DNA of 6,264 bases from Gemmatimonadota bacterium. GTDB taxonomy: Bacteria > Gemmatimonadota > Gemmatimonadetes > Longimicrobiales > Gaopeijiaceae. A model generated the notes under the pieces. The model did not search any database. It was not told the DNA's origin and saw only the letters and a list, made by a program, of their open reading frames with translations. The DNA lies in NCBI GenBank assembly GCA_024638395.1, contig JAHEKK010000201.1:1-6264 (forward strand). The letters run 5' to 3'. A program made the position numbers and the translations under genes. Positions 1-4,768 of this stretch are shown here, piece after piece (positions within the stretch are counted from its first letter, which is position 1; every line of letters begins with the position of its first letter).

Positions 1-1040
1 TCGAATTCGATCTCGCCACCGGAAAACGAGGCTCGCGCTACGATCACTGCGTACCGCTGATTCGTGAATTGACCGGGGCCGAAGACGCCCTCGTGGTCAA
101 CAACTGTGCGGCGGCCGTGGCACTTGCCCTGACCTCCCATGCGCAGGGTGGGGGAGTGGCGGTCTCCCACGGCGAGCTGGTGGAGATCGGCGGCGGGTTC
201 CGGATCCCTGAGGTGGTCGAGGCGGCCGGAGCTTCCCTCGTGGCCGTGGGCACCACGAATCGCACCCGACTCGACGACTACGAGCGGGCTCTCGACGGGG
301 GGACCGCGTCGGTCATCTTGAAGGTCCACAGGTCGAACTTCCAGGTCACGGGCTTCACGGAGAGTCCTTCGCTTGCCGACCTGGTCTCCCTCGGGCGGGA
401 CCGTAACGTCCCGGTTATCTACGACCTCGGATCGGGCCTCATGGTGGAGCCCGCGAGGCTCGGGTTGCCTGCGGAACCCACGCCCCGGTCCAGCGTGGAG
501 GTGGGGGCCGATCTGGTGCTCTGGTCCGGCGACAAGCTCCTGGGAGGTCCCCAGTCGGGCCTCGTAGCCGGGGCCGCTTACGCCGTGGCCAGGGCCCGGC
601 GTCACCCTCTCTGCCGGGCCGTCCGTTGCGACAAGGTGACGCTGGCCGGCCTCGAGGCGACCCTCGACCTGTACCGGGATCCGGACCGGGCCTCGGTGGA
701 GATTCCGGCCCTACGGATGCTCGCCGCCGCCCCCGAAGGTGTGAAGGCCCGTGCCGAGGCTCTGCTTGCCGGTCTCCCCGAGGGTGCCGGCAGCGTCGAG
801 GCCGGGGCGTCGGTGGTGGGTGGGGGGACATTCCCCGGCGTGGAAATCCCGACCTGGGTCGTGCGCCTGGCGCCGACCCCGGCCACGGACCGGATCCTTC
901 TTCGCCTCCGTACCCAGGACCCTCCAGTGATCGCCAGGGCCCACGACGGAGCGGTTGTGCTGGATCTGCGGACCGTTCACCCCGACGAGGACGGCCTGCT
1001 GGCCGAGGCTCTGGCGGGATGCCTGGGAGGATCCACATGA
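1..1040 (+). CDS. selA: L-seryl-tRNA(Sec) selenium transferase (selenocysteine synthase), 5'-truncated by window edge
   Basis: This cytoplasmic, PLP-dependent enzyme converts seryl-tRNA(Sec) to selenocysteinyl-tRNA(Sec) using selenophosphate. The frame is open from nt 3, where the SelA-type segment DLATGKRGSR can be read, so the true start lies upstream and the TTG at nt 69 is not the start. About 345 residues are visible; E. coli SelA has 463, so roughly the first 115 are missing. Family signatures in order are LTGAEDALVVNN, GELVEIGGGFRIPEV, VGTTNRTRLDDYERA, LKVHRSNFQVTGFTE, YDLGSGL and WSGDKLLGGPQSG. The Lys of the last motif (codon 534-536) is the expected PLP Schiff-base residue. The common SRGELVEIGG reads SHGELVEIGG here. 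The gene ends in TGA at 1038-1040, overlapping the ATG of a possible mini-ORF. selB, which often follows selA, is not present downstream. The identity is clear from motifs; activity and selenoprotein targets are inference. Confidence 0.96.
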   Translation, partial: EFDLATGKRGSRYDHCVPLIRELTGAEDALVVNNCAAAVALALTSHAQGGGVAVSHGELVEIGGGFRIPEVVEAAGASLVAVGTTNRTRLDDYERALDGGTASVILKVHRSNFQVTGFTESPSLADLVSLGRDRNVPVIYDLGSGLMVEPARLGLPAEPTPRSSVEVGADLVLWSGDKLLGGPQSGLVAGAAYAVARARRHPLCRAVRCDKVTLAGLEATLDLYRDPDRASVEIPALRMLAAAPEGVKARAEALLAGLPEGAGSVEAGASVVGGGTFPGVEIPTWVVRLAPTPATDRILLRLRTQDPPVIARAHDGAVVLDLRTVHPDEDGLLAEALAGCLGGST

Positions 1041-1093
1041 GTCAAGAGAAAGCGGCCGCAACCCTGTGCCGGCTCTCCCGGGCCGCCGACTGA
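1037..1093 (+). CDS. Possible 18-codon coupling/leader ORF between selA and gmhB
   Basis: A short frame encodes MSQEKAAATLCRLSRAAD. Its ATG (1037-1039) overlaps the selA stop in an ATGA arrangement. A strong Shine-Dalgarno match, GGGAGG, sits at 1025-1030, six bases upstream. Its TGA (1091-1093) ends two bases before the gmhB ATG at 1096, which has no good ribosome binding site of its own. This geometry suggests that ribosomes finishing selA, or recruited by GGGAGG, translate the mini-ORF and re-initiate at gmhB. The peptide matches no family I recognise and may have no function of its own. It does not resemble the GTPase N-terminus of SelB. It could also be a chance frame. Confidence 0.4.
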   Translation: MSQEKAAATLCRLSRAAD

Positions 1094-1095
1094 CG

Positions 1096-1662
1096 ATGGG
1101 CGCCCAACCGGCCGTGTTTCTCGACCGTGACGGTACGCTCATCGAAGACCGGGACTACCTTTCAGATCCGTCCGGGGTGCGACTGCTGCCGGGTGCCGCC
1201 GAGGCCGTGGAGCGGCTCCGGCGGTCGGGCTACCGTGTCGTGCTGGTGACCAACCAGTCCGGCATCGGCCGAGGGTATTTCACCGAGGAGGACTACGCGC
1301 GTGTCCACCGGGAGCTTCGCCGCCAGCTTGCCGTGGCCGGGACGGAGCTGGACGGATCCTATCACTGTCCGGACGCGCCTCCCGCCGGTCCCGGCGACGA
1401 AACCTGCCGGAAGCCGGCGCCGGTGCTCTACCGCCGGGCAGAAGGGGAACTGGGCTTGGACCTACGGCGTTCCTGGTTCGTGGGAGACAAGGCATCCGAC
1501 GTGGCTGCAGCCCGGGTGTTCGGCGGGAGCGGGGTTCTTGTTCGCACCGGCTACGGCGAGTCCGAGCGTTCGAAAGTGTTTCGGTCCTGTGCCGTGGTGG
1601 AGGACCTCGCGGCTGCCGCCCGCCTTATCTGCAGCACGAAAGGCGTCGAACCTCCCCGTTGA
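1096..1662 (+). CDS. gmhB: D-glycero-D-manno-heptose 1,7-bisphosphate 7-phosphatase-like HAD phosphatase
   Basis: This 188-residue HAD-superfamily (subfamily IIIA) phosphatase is of GmhB/HisB-N type. GmhB removes the 7-phosphate from heptose bisphosphate in ADP-heptose synthesis for LPS core or S-layer glycans, in the cytoplasm. Motif I is DRDGT (D10 nucleophile, D12 acid/base), followed by LPGAAEAV near residue 31 and motif II TNQSGIGRG (T52). K106 lies in CRKP (motif III), and motif IV is GDKASD (D131, D135). The length fits the family. ATG 1096 is chosen because homology starts a few residues later; the same frame is open back to nt 955, but that part overlaps selA and looks like a shadow. 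The zinc loop is degenerate: family CxH...CxC reads CPD...ETC here, keeping only C91 and C104. Another HAD phosphatase specificity is therefore possible. Translation may be coupled to the mini-ORF ending at 1093. Confidence 0.85.
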   Translation: MGAQPAVFLDRDGTLIEDRDYLSDPSGVRLLPGAAEAVERLRRSGYRVVLVTNQSGIGRGYFTEEDYARVHRELRRQLAVAGTELDGSYHCPDAPPAGPGDETCRKPAPVLYRRAEGELGLDLRRSWFVGDKASDVAAARVFGGSGVLVRTGYGESERSKVFRSCAVVEDLAAAARLICSTKGVEPPR

Positions 1663-1687
1663 CCCCGTTTTTCACCACGGGTAGGTT
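1659..1687 (+). promoter_or_regulatory. Candidate sigma70-type promoter for the erpA-nadA segment
   Basis: TTGACC at 1659-1664 (five of six to TTGACA) overlaps the gmhB stop codon. It is followed after a 17-nt spacer by TAGGTT at 1682-1687, which keeps only T1, A2 and T6 of TATAAT. The spacing is ideal and the location, ahead of a 183-nt non-coding leader, is sensible. The -10 match is poor and promoter consensus in this lineage is unknown to me. Confidence 0.3.
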
Positions 1688-1704
1688 TTCGGCCCCTGCT
1701 TCCA

Positions 1705-1754
1705 CCCCGTTCCTCAGGTCTCTGGAGCGGCCCTCGGGCCGGAACGACGAGGGG
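1705..1754 (+). other. Potential structured RNA element (three-way junction) in the erpA leader
   Basis: Manual pairing gives a compact branched fold. The outer stem is CCCC 1705-1708 with GGGG 1751-1754, then a one-sided bulge at 1746-1750. The second stem is GTTC 1709-1712 with GAAC 1742-1745. Hairpin A (1713-1727) has a 5-bp stem, a GTCT loop and one bulged G. Hairpin B (1728-1741) pairs CGGCC with GGCCG around a CTCG tetraloop. No base is left unpaired at the junction. It lies in the gap before the Fe-S carrier gene, downstream of the promoter candidate. I do not recognise a riboswitch class, and chance pairing is common in GC-rich DNA. Confidence 0.35.
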
Positions 1755-1845
1755 CGGGAAAGGGTAACAGGGGGGCAACAGAGTGGCGGCGTGGCGTGTC
1801 TTTCAGGAGACGCTCACGGACGCCGATTCAGGAGTGCAGAGCGAC

Positions 1846-2175
1846 ATGCGACTCAACCTTACGCCGGACGCCATCGAGAAGGTCAAAGGCTTTCTCCAGC
1901 AGCACGGCGAGAATCCGGAGTCCGGCTTGCGAGTGGCCGTTCTCCCGGGCGGGTGCTCCGGCTTCCAATATGGCGTCGACATTGAAGACGCCCCCGAAGA
2001 GGACGACGAGATCCTGGTCCAGGGAGGTCTGCGGATCTTCGTCGACCCGTTCAGCGCCCAGTATCTCGACGGGGTTGAGGTCGACTACAAGTCGTCCATG
2101 TTGGGATCCGGGTTCGCGTTCTCGAATCCCCAGGCCACAGGCGGATGTGGCTGCGGAAGCTCGTTTACGGTCTAA
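1846..2175 (+). CDS. erpA: A-type iron-sulfur cluster carrier/insertion protein (HesB/IscA/ErpA family)
   Basis: This 109-residue cytoplasmic protein accepts Fe-S clusters from scaffold proteins and passes them to apo-enzymes. The three conserved cysteines are present: C37 in GGCSGFQYG, and C101 and C103 in GGCGCGSSF. FVDPFSAQYLDGVEVDY in the middle and NPQATGGCGCG at the end are typical of the ErpA/IscA fold. ATG 1846 fits the usual family length, and AGGAG (1830-1834) lies 11 bases upstream. A GTG at 1783, preceded by a G-rich AGGGGGG (1769-1775), would add 21 residues without obvious homology and cannot be excluded. The carrier is followed after 90 bases by nadA, which encodes a [4Fe-4S] enzyme and is a natural client. 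No other isc/suf gene is visible. The choice of ErpA over IscA or SufA is by resemblance only; the family is certain. Confidence 0.92.
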   Translation: MRLNLTPDAIEKVKGFLQQHGENPESGLRVAVLPGGCSGFQYGVDIEDAPEEDDEILVQGGLRIFVDPFSAQYLDGVEVDYKSSMLGSGFAFSNPQATGGCGCGSSFTV

Positions 2176-2195
2176 GTAAGTGAGCGCTTGCTTGG
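2172..2195 (+). other. Hairpin spanning the erpA stop codon
   Basis: C2172-G2180 pairs with C2187-G2195 (nine pairs, two of them U-G wobbles) around the six-base loop TGAGCG, with the erpA TAA inside the 5' arm. No T-tract follows, so it is not a classical intrinsic terminator. It might protect the erpA 3' end or limit readthrough into nadA. Two smaller dyads follow in the 90-base gap: GTCCGGAC at 2200-2207 and CCCA-CTG-TGGG at 2210-2220. Confidence 0.35.
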
Positions 2196-2265
2196 TCTGG
2201 TCCGGACTCCCCACTGTGGGCCGGGGCGACCAACGACCCGCCTCTCCAAAGGATCTGCGAGGCAC

Positions 2266-3303
2266 ATGATCAAGATTACGGAGGGACCGCTTCCCACCAC
2301 CCTCGAGTACGCCGCCCTCGGGAAGGGCGAACTTGCGTCTCGGATCGCGGCCAAGAAGGCCGAGCTCGGTGCGGTCATCCTGGGCCACAACTATCAGCGC
2401 ACGGAGATCCAGGACGTCTCCGACTATCTGGGGGACTCACTGGGCCTCTCCCAGGAAGCGGCGGAAACGGACGCCGACGTGATCGTTTTCTGCGGGGTCC
2501 ACTTCATGGCGGAAACCGCCAAGGTGTTGTCCCCGGAGAAGACCGTATTGATGCCGGATCTCAGGGCCGGCTGTCCCATGGCCGACTTCGTGACGGCCGA
2601 GGCCCTGAAGCGTCTGGTGAACGAGCATCCCGGTGCAGCCGTGGTCACCTACGTCAACTCGACGGCACGGGTGAAGGCCATGTCCGACATTTGCTGCACG
2701 TCGTCCAACGCCGTGCAGGTCGTCGAGTCGATCCCCGAAGAACGGCCCATCATCTTCGTTCCCGACCGAAACCTTGCCCGTTACGTCCAGGAAAAGACGG
2801 GCCGGGAGAACATCATCGCGTGGGACGGCTATTGCTACGTCCACGATGACATGGTCCTCGAGGAGTTGGACAAGGCCCGGGCAGATTATCCACATGCCGT
2901 GGTGGTCGTGCATCCGGAAGCCCGCCAGGACCTCCTCGAACAGGCCGACTTCGTGACGTCGACGGCGGGGATGGTGTCCCTCGCCGAGGAGCACGACGCG
3001 CTGATCATCGGGACCGAGCGCGGCTTGGTGGACCGGCTCAAGCAGCGCTTCCCCGAAAAGACCCTGATTCCGCTGTCCGGGGCGGCCATTTGCGGCAACA
3101 TGAAGCTCAATACGCTGGCCAAGTTGGCGTGGTGCCTGGATCACGAGAAGCACGAGGTGACTCTCGACGACCGGGTTCAAGAGGGCGCTGAGCGGGCCCT
3201 TCGCCGCATGCTGGATCTATCGGGAGGATGGCGCCCCCCCACAGGGGAGGAAGAAGCGTTAGAGTTAGCGGGTGTTCGCCCTTCCGGATGTGGCTGCGGC
3301 TGA
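2266..3303 (+). CDS. nadA: Quinolinate synthase A
   Basis: NadA condenses iminoaspartate (from NadB) with dihydroxyacetone phosphate to quinolinate in de novo NAD synthesis, using an oxygen-sensitive [4Fe-4S] cluster. The protein has 345 residues. Cluster ligands are assigned as C103 (RAGCPMADF), C190 (DGYCYVH) and C276 (ICGNMKLNTL); their spacing of 87 and 86 residues equals that of Thermotoga maritima NadA (C81, C168, C254). Active-site Y43 (GHNYQ) and Y129 (TYVNST) correspond to T. maritima Y21 and Y107. ATG 2266 places GHNYQ about 40 residues in; AAAGGA (2248-2253) or GCGAGG (2257-2262) could serve as the ribosome binding site. The last 25 or so residues extend past the usual RMLDLS end, follow a run of seven C, contain two TTA codons and finish in GCGCG (C342, C344), an extra Cys pair of unknown role. 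No nadB or nadC is visible. The upstream Fe-S carrier is a plausible cluster donor. Confidence 0.96.
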   Translation: MIKITEGPLPTTLEYAALGKGELASRIAAKKAELGAVILGHNYQRTEIQDVSDYLGDSLGLSQEAAETDADVIVFCGVHFMAETAKVLSPEKTVLMPDLRAGCPMADFVTAEALKRLVNEHPGAAVVTYVNSTARVKAMSDICCTSSNAVQVVESIPEERPIIFVPDRNLARYVQEKTGRENIIAWDGYCYVHDDMVLEELDKARADYPHAVVVVHPEARQDLLEQADFVTSTAGMVSLAEEHDALIIGTERGLVDRLKQRFPEKTLIPLSGAAICGNMKLNTLAKLAWCLDHEKHEVTLDDRVQEGAERALRRMLDLSGGWRPPTGEEEALELAGVRPSGCGCG

Positions 3304-3319
3304 GTCAGCGCCTTCCTCT

Positions 3320-3339
3320 GAGCTTCCTCCGGAAGACTC
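3320..3339 (+). other. Hairpin in the nadA 3' region
   Basis: GAGCTTCC (3320-3327) pairs with GGAAG and CTC (3331-3339) around a TCC loop, with one bulged A at 3336, giving an eight-pair stem 16 bases after the nadA stop. It lacks a T-tract, so at most it is a weak or factor-dependent termination aid or a 3'-end stabiliser. I see no other clear signal and no gene in the rest of the 146-base gap (3304-3449) apart from the hairpin at 3414-3438. Confidence 0.3.
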
Positions 3340-3413
3340 CGACGCATCCCCGAACCAGTCCAAGACCCTGATCCGGGGCCGAGTTCCGGGGCCGGCTCCA
3401 ACACCTGACAAGT

Positions 3414-3438
3414 CCGCCGTGGCGCGCCGCTGCGGTGG
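3414..3438 (+). other. Hairpin at the start region of the MBL-fold hydrolase
   Basis: Bases 3414-3423 pair with 3429-3438 as ten continuous pairs (three G-U wobbles) around a GCGCC loop. The 3' arm contains the GTG at 3435-3437, one of two possible starts for the next gene. If that GTG were used it would be buried in the stem; the GTG at 3450 would be 11 bases clear of it. This supports 3450 as the start or suggests structure-controlled initiation. Confidence 0.3.
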
Positions 3439-3449
3439 CCCATGGCCCG

Positions 3450-4100
3450 GTGAAGATCTTTACCTTTGAAGACGGCCCCTTCGCTCAGAACACCTATGCC
3501 GTGTTCTGCAGTGACGGGAAGACTGCGGTGCTCATCGATGCCGGCGCCGGCACAGCCAGGGCCCTGGACGCCATCGAGGCCGCCGGACGCACCGTCGCTG
3601 CGATCCTCCTCACCCACGCCCACCTGGACCACATCGACGGCCTCGCCGAGGCCAAGCGGCGAACAGAGGCTCCCTCCTATCTGCACCCCGCCGACAAGGT
3701 CATCTTCGACCAGGGCCCGGCCAGTGCCCAGATGTTCGGCGTGCCCTTCGAAGAGCCGCCTCCTCCCGATTTCGGGATCACGCCGGGGGAACCCCTGATC
3801 TTCGGCGGGAACACCTTCGACGTGCTCTTTGCTCCCGGCCATGCCCCCGGCCACGTCATGTTCGTCGTGCGTGGGGAGCCCGTCGCGTTCGTCGGCGACG
3901 TGATCTTTGCCGGCTCGATCGGCCGGACGGACCTCCCCGGGGGAGACCTCCGAACGCTGATGAGCTCGATTCGCGAGCAGGTCCTGACCCTTCCCGGTGA
4001 GACGCGACTCCTTCCGGGCCATGGGCCCGAGACCATTGTCGACCATGAGCGCCGACATAACCCCTTCCTGGTCCCCCAGTACGGCGGAGAGTTTGTGTGA
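3450..4100 (+). CDS. Metallo-beta-lactamase-fold hydrolase, glyoxalase II-like (YcbL type)
   Basis: This 216-residue soluble hydrolase has the binuclear metal motifs of the glyoxalase II branch: THAHLDH (H56, H58, D60, H61), PGHAPGHV (H131), GDVIF (D150) and LPGHGPET (H191). SIGRTDLPGGD and ERRHNPFL near the C-terminus resemble E. coli YcbL, a short hydroxyacylglutathione hydrolase-like enzyme lacking the long C-terminal domain of classical glyoxalase II. The likely reaction is thioester hydrolysis, with S-lactoylglutathione or another thiol ester as substrate; specificity cannot be read from sequence. GTG 3450 is chosen because homology begins at once (KIFTFEDGPFAQNTY); GTG 3435 would add five residues but sits in a hairpin. 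Neither has a strong ribosome binding site. The stop overlaps the purN start as GTGA, placing the gene first in a purine operon. A link between this enzyme and purine synthesis is not obvious, so it may simply be co-transcribed. Confidence 0.88.
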   Translation: MKIFTFEDGPFAQNTYAVFCSDGKTAVLIDAGAGTARALDAIEAAGRTVAAILLTHAHLDHIDGLAEAKRRTEAPSYLHPADKVIFDQGPASAQMFGVPFEEPPPPDFGITPGEPLIFGGNTFDVLFAPGHAPGHVMFVVRGEPVAFVGDVIFAGSIGRTDLPGGDLRTLMSSIREQVLTLPGETRLLPGHGPETIVDHERRHNPFLVPQYGGEFV

Positions 4101-4768
4101 GCGTCGCCGCCGCGGCCTTCGCCTCGGGCTCCGGTACCAATCTCCAGGCTCTCCTGAATGCCGAGGCCGAGGGAGCCCATTTTCGCGTCGCCCTGGTGAT
4201 CACCGACCGCGAATGCGGGGCGGAGGACCGGGCCAGGGAGCGGGGCGTCCCCGTGGCCCGTGTCTCCTTCAAGGGACGCGCCGCCGGGGAAACGGCGGGG
4301 GATGTCCTGGAGGCCACGGGGAATGCGGGCGCTGAAATGGCTCTCCTGGCCGGCTTTCTCCGTCTCATCCCCGCGGCCGTGGTCCGGGCCTTCCCCCGTC
4401 GTATCTTGAACGTCCATCCGGCGCTGCTGCCCGCCTTCGGAGGACAGGGGATGTACGGACTCCGCGTCCACCAGGCCGTACTGGCCTCTGGCGCCTGCCT
4501 GTCGGGCCCCACCGTTCACTACGTGGACGAGCGCTACGACGAGGGCTCAATCCTGGCCCAGTGGCCGGTGCCGGTGCTCCCGGGCGATGTCCCGGAGACC
4601 CTGGCGGGCCGCGTCCTGGAGGCCGAGCACCGGCTGTTCCCCGCGGCCGCCGACGCCTTGGCCCGGTCCGTGGCCGCCGGGACCACCCCGCGGTTTCGGT
4701 GGCCCGGCCGCGAGGTCACCCCCTTCACCTGGCAATCCCTTACCCACGCATTCGAGATCGATCCATGA
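4097..4768 (+). CDS. purN: Phosphoribosylglycinamide formyltransferase (GART), folate-dependent
   Basis: PurN transfers the formyl group of 10-formyl-tetrahydrofolate to glycinamide ribonucleotide, the third step of de novo purine synthesis. The protein has 223 residues. FASGSGTNLQALL (residues 8-20) is the phosphate-binding start. The catalytic triad is N105 and H107 in ILNVHPALLP and D148 in YDEGSI, matching E. coli N106, H108 and D144. The loop after NVHPALLP reads FGGQGMYGLRVHQAV, the longer version seen in many PurN proteins outside the enterobacteria. About 25 residues at the C-terminus (from RFRWPGREV) extend past the core. The start is GTG 4097, overlapping the previous stop by 4 nt, with GGAG at 4086-4089. 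The stop overlaps the purH ATG as ATGA (4765-4768), so the two purine genes are translationally coupled. Confidence 0.95.
   Translation: MSVAAAAFASGSGTNLQALLNAEAEGAHFRVALVITDRECGAEDRARERGVPVARVSFKGRAAGETAGDVLEATGNAGAEMALLAGFLRLIPAAVVRAFPRRILNVHPALLPAFGGQGMYGLRVHQAVLASGACLSGPTVHYVDERYDEGSILAQWPVPVLPGDVPETLAGRVLEAEHRLFPAAADALARSVAAGTTPRFRWPGREVTPFTWQSLTHAFEIDP

Noticed and set aside
69..71. TTG at nt 69 as the selA start
   Set aside because: SelA homology continues in frame upstream to nt 3, so the gene begins outside the window.
1091..1251. Selenocysteine at the TGA ending the mini-ORF
   Set aside because: The continued frame runs antiphase through gmhB and gives a meaningless, Pro/Arg/Cys-rich peptide typical of an out-of-frame shadow.
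1705..1754. tRNA or tRNA-like gene in the erpA leader
   Set aside because: It has only two hairpins, no T-arm consensus, no anticodon loop and no CCA or acceptor stem of the right length.
2172..2220. Intrinsic terminator between erpA and nadA
   Set aside because: Hairpins are present but no U-rich tract follows, and the same-strand genes are only 90 bases apart.
2176..2265. NAD+ (nadA motif) riboswitch upstream of nadA
   Set aside because: The gap has small dyads, but I cannot find the conserved core sequence of that riboswitch as I remember it. A covariance-model search would settle it.
3301..3339. Selenocysteine readthrough of the nadA TGA, given that selA is present and a hairpin follows
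   Set aside because: Readthrough would add only five residues before the next stop, and the hairpin has neither the apical GU nor the bulged U of a bacterial SECIS.
3177..4058. Antisense open frame (293 codons) opposite the nadA end and the hydrolase
   Set aside because: It has no family motif and crosses two well-supported + strand genes and their gap; a GC-driven shadow.
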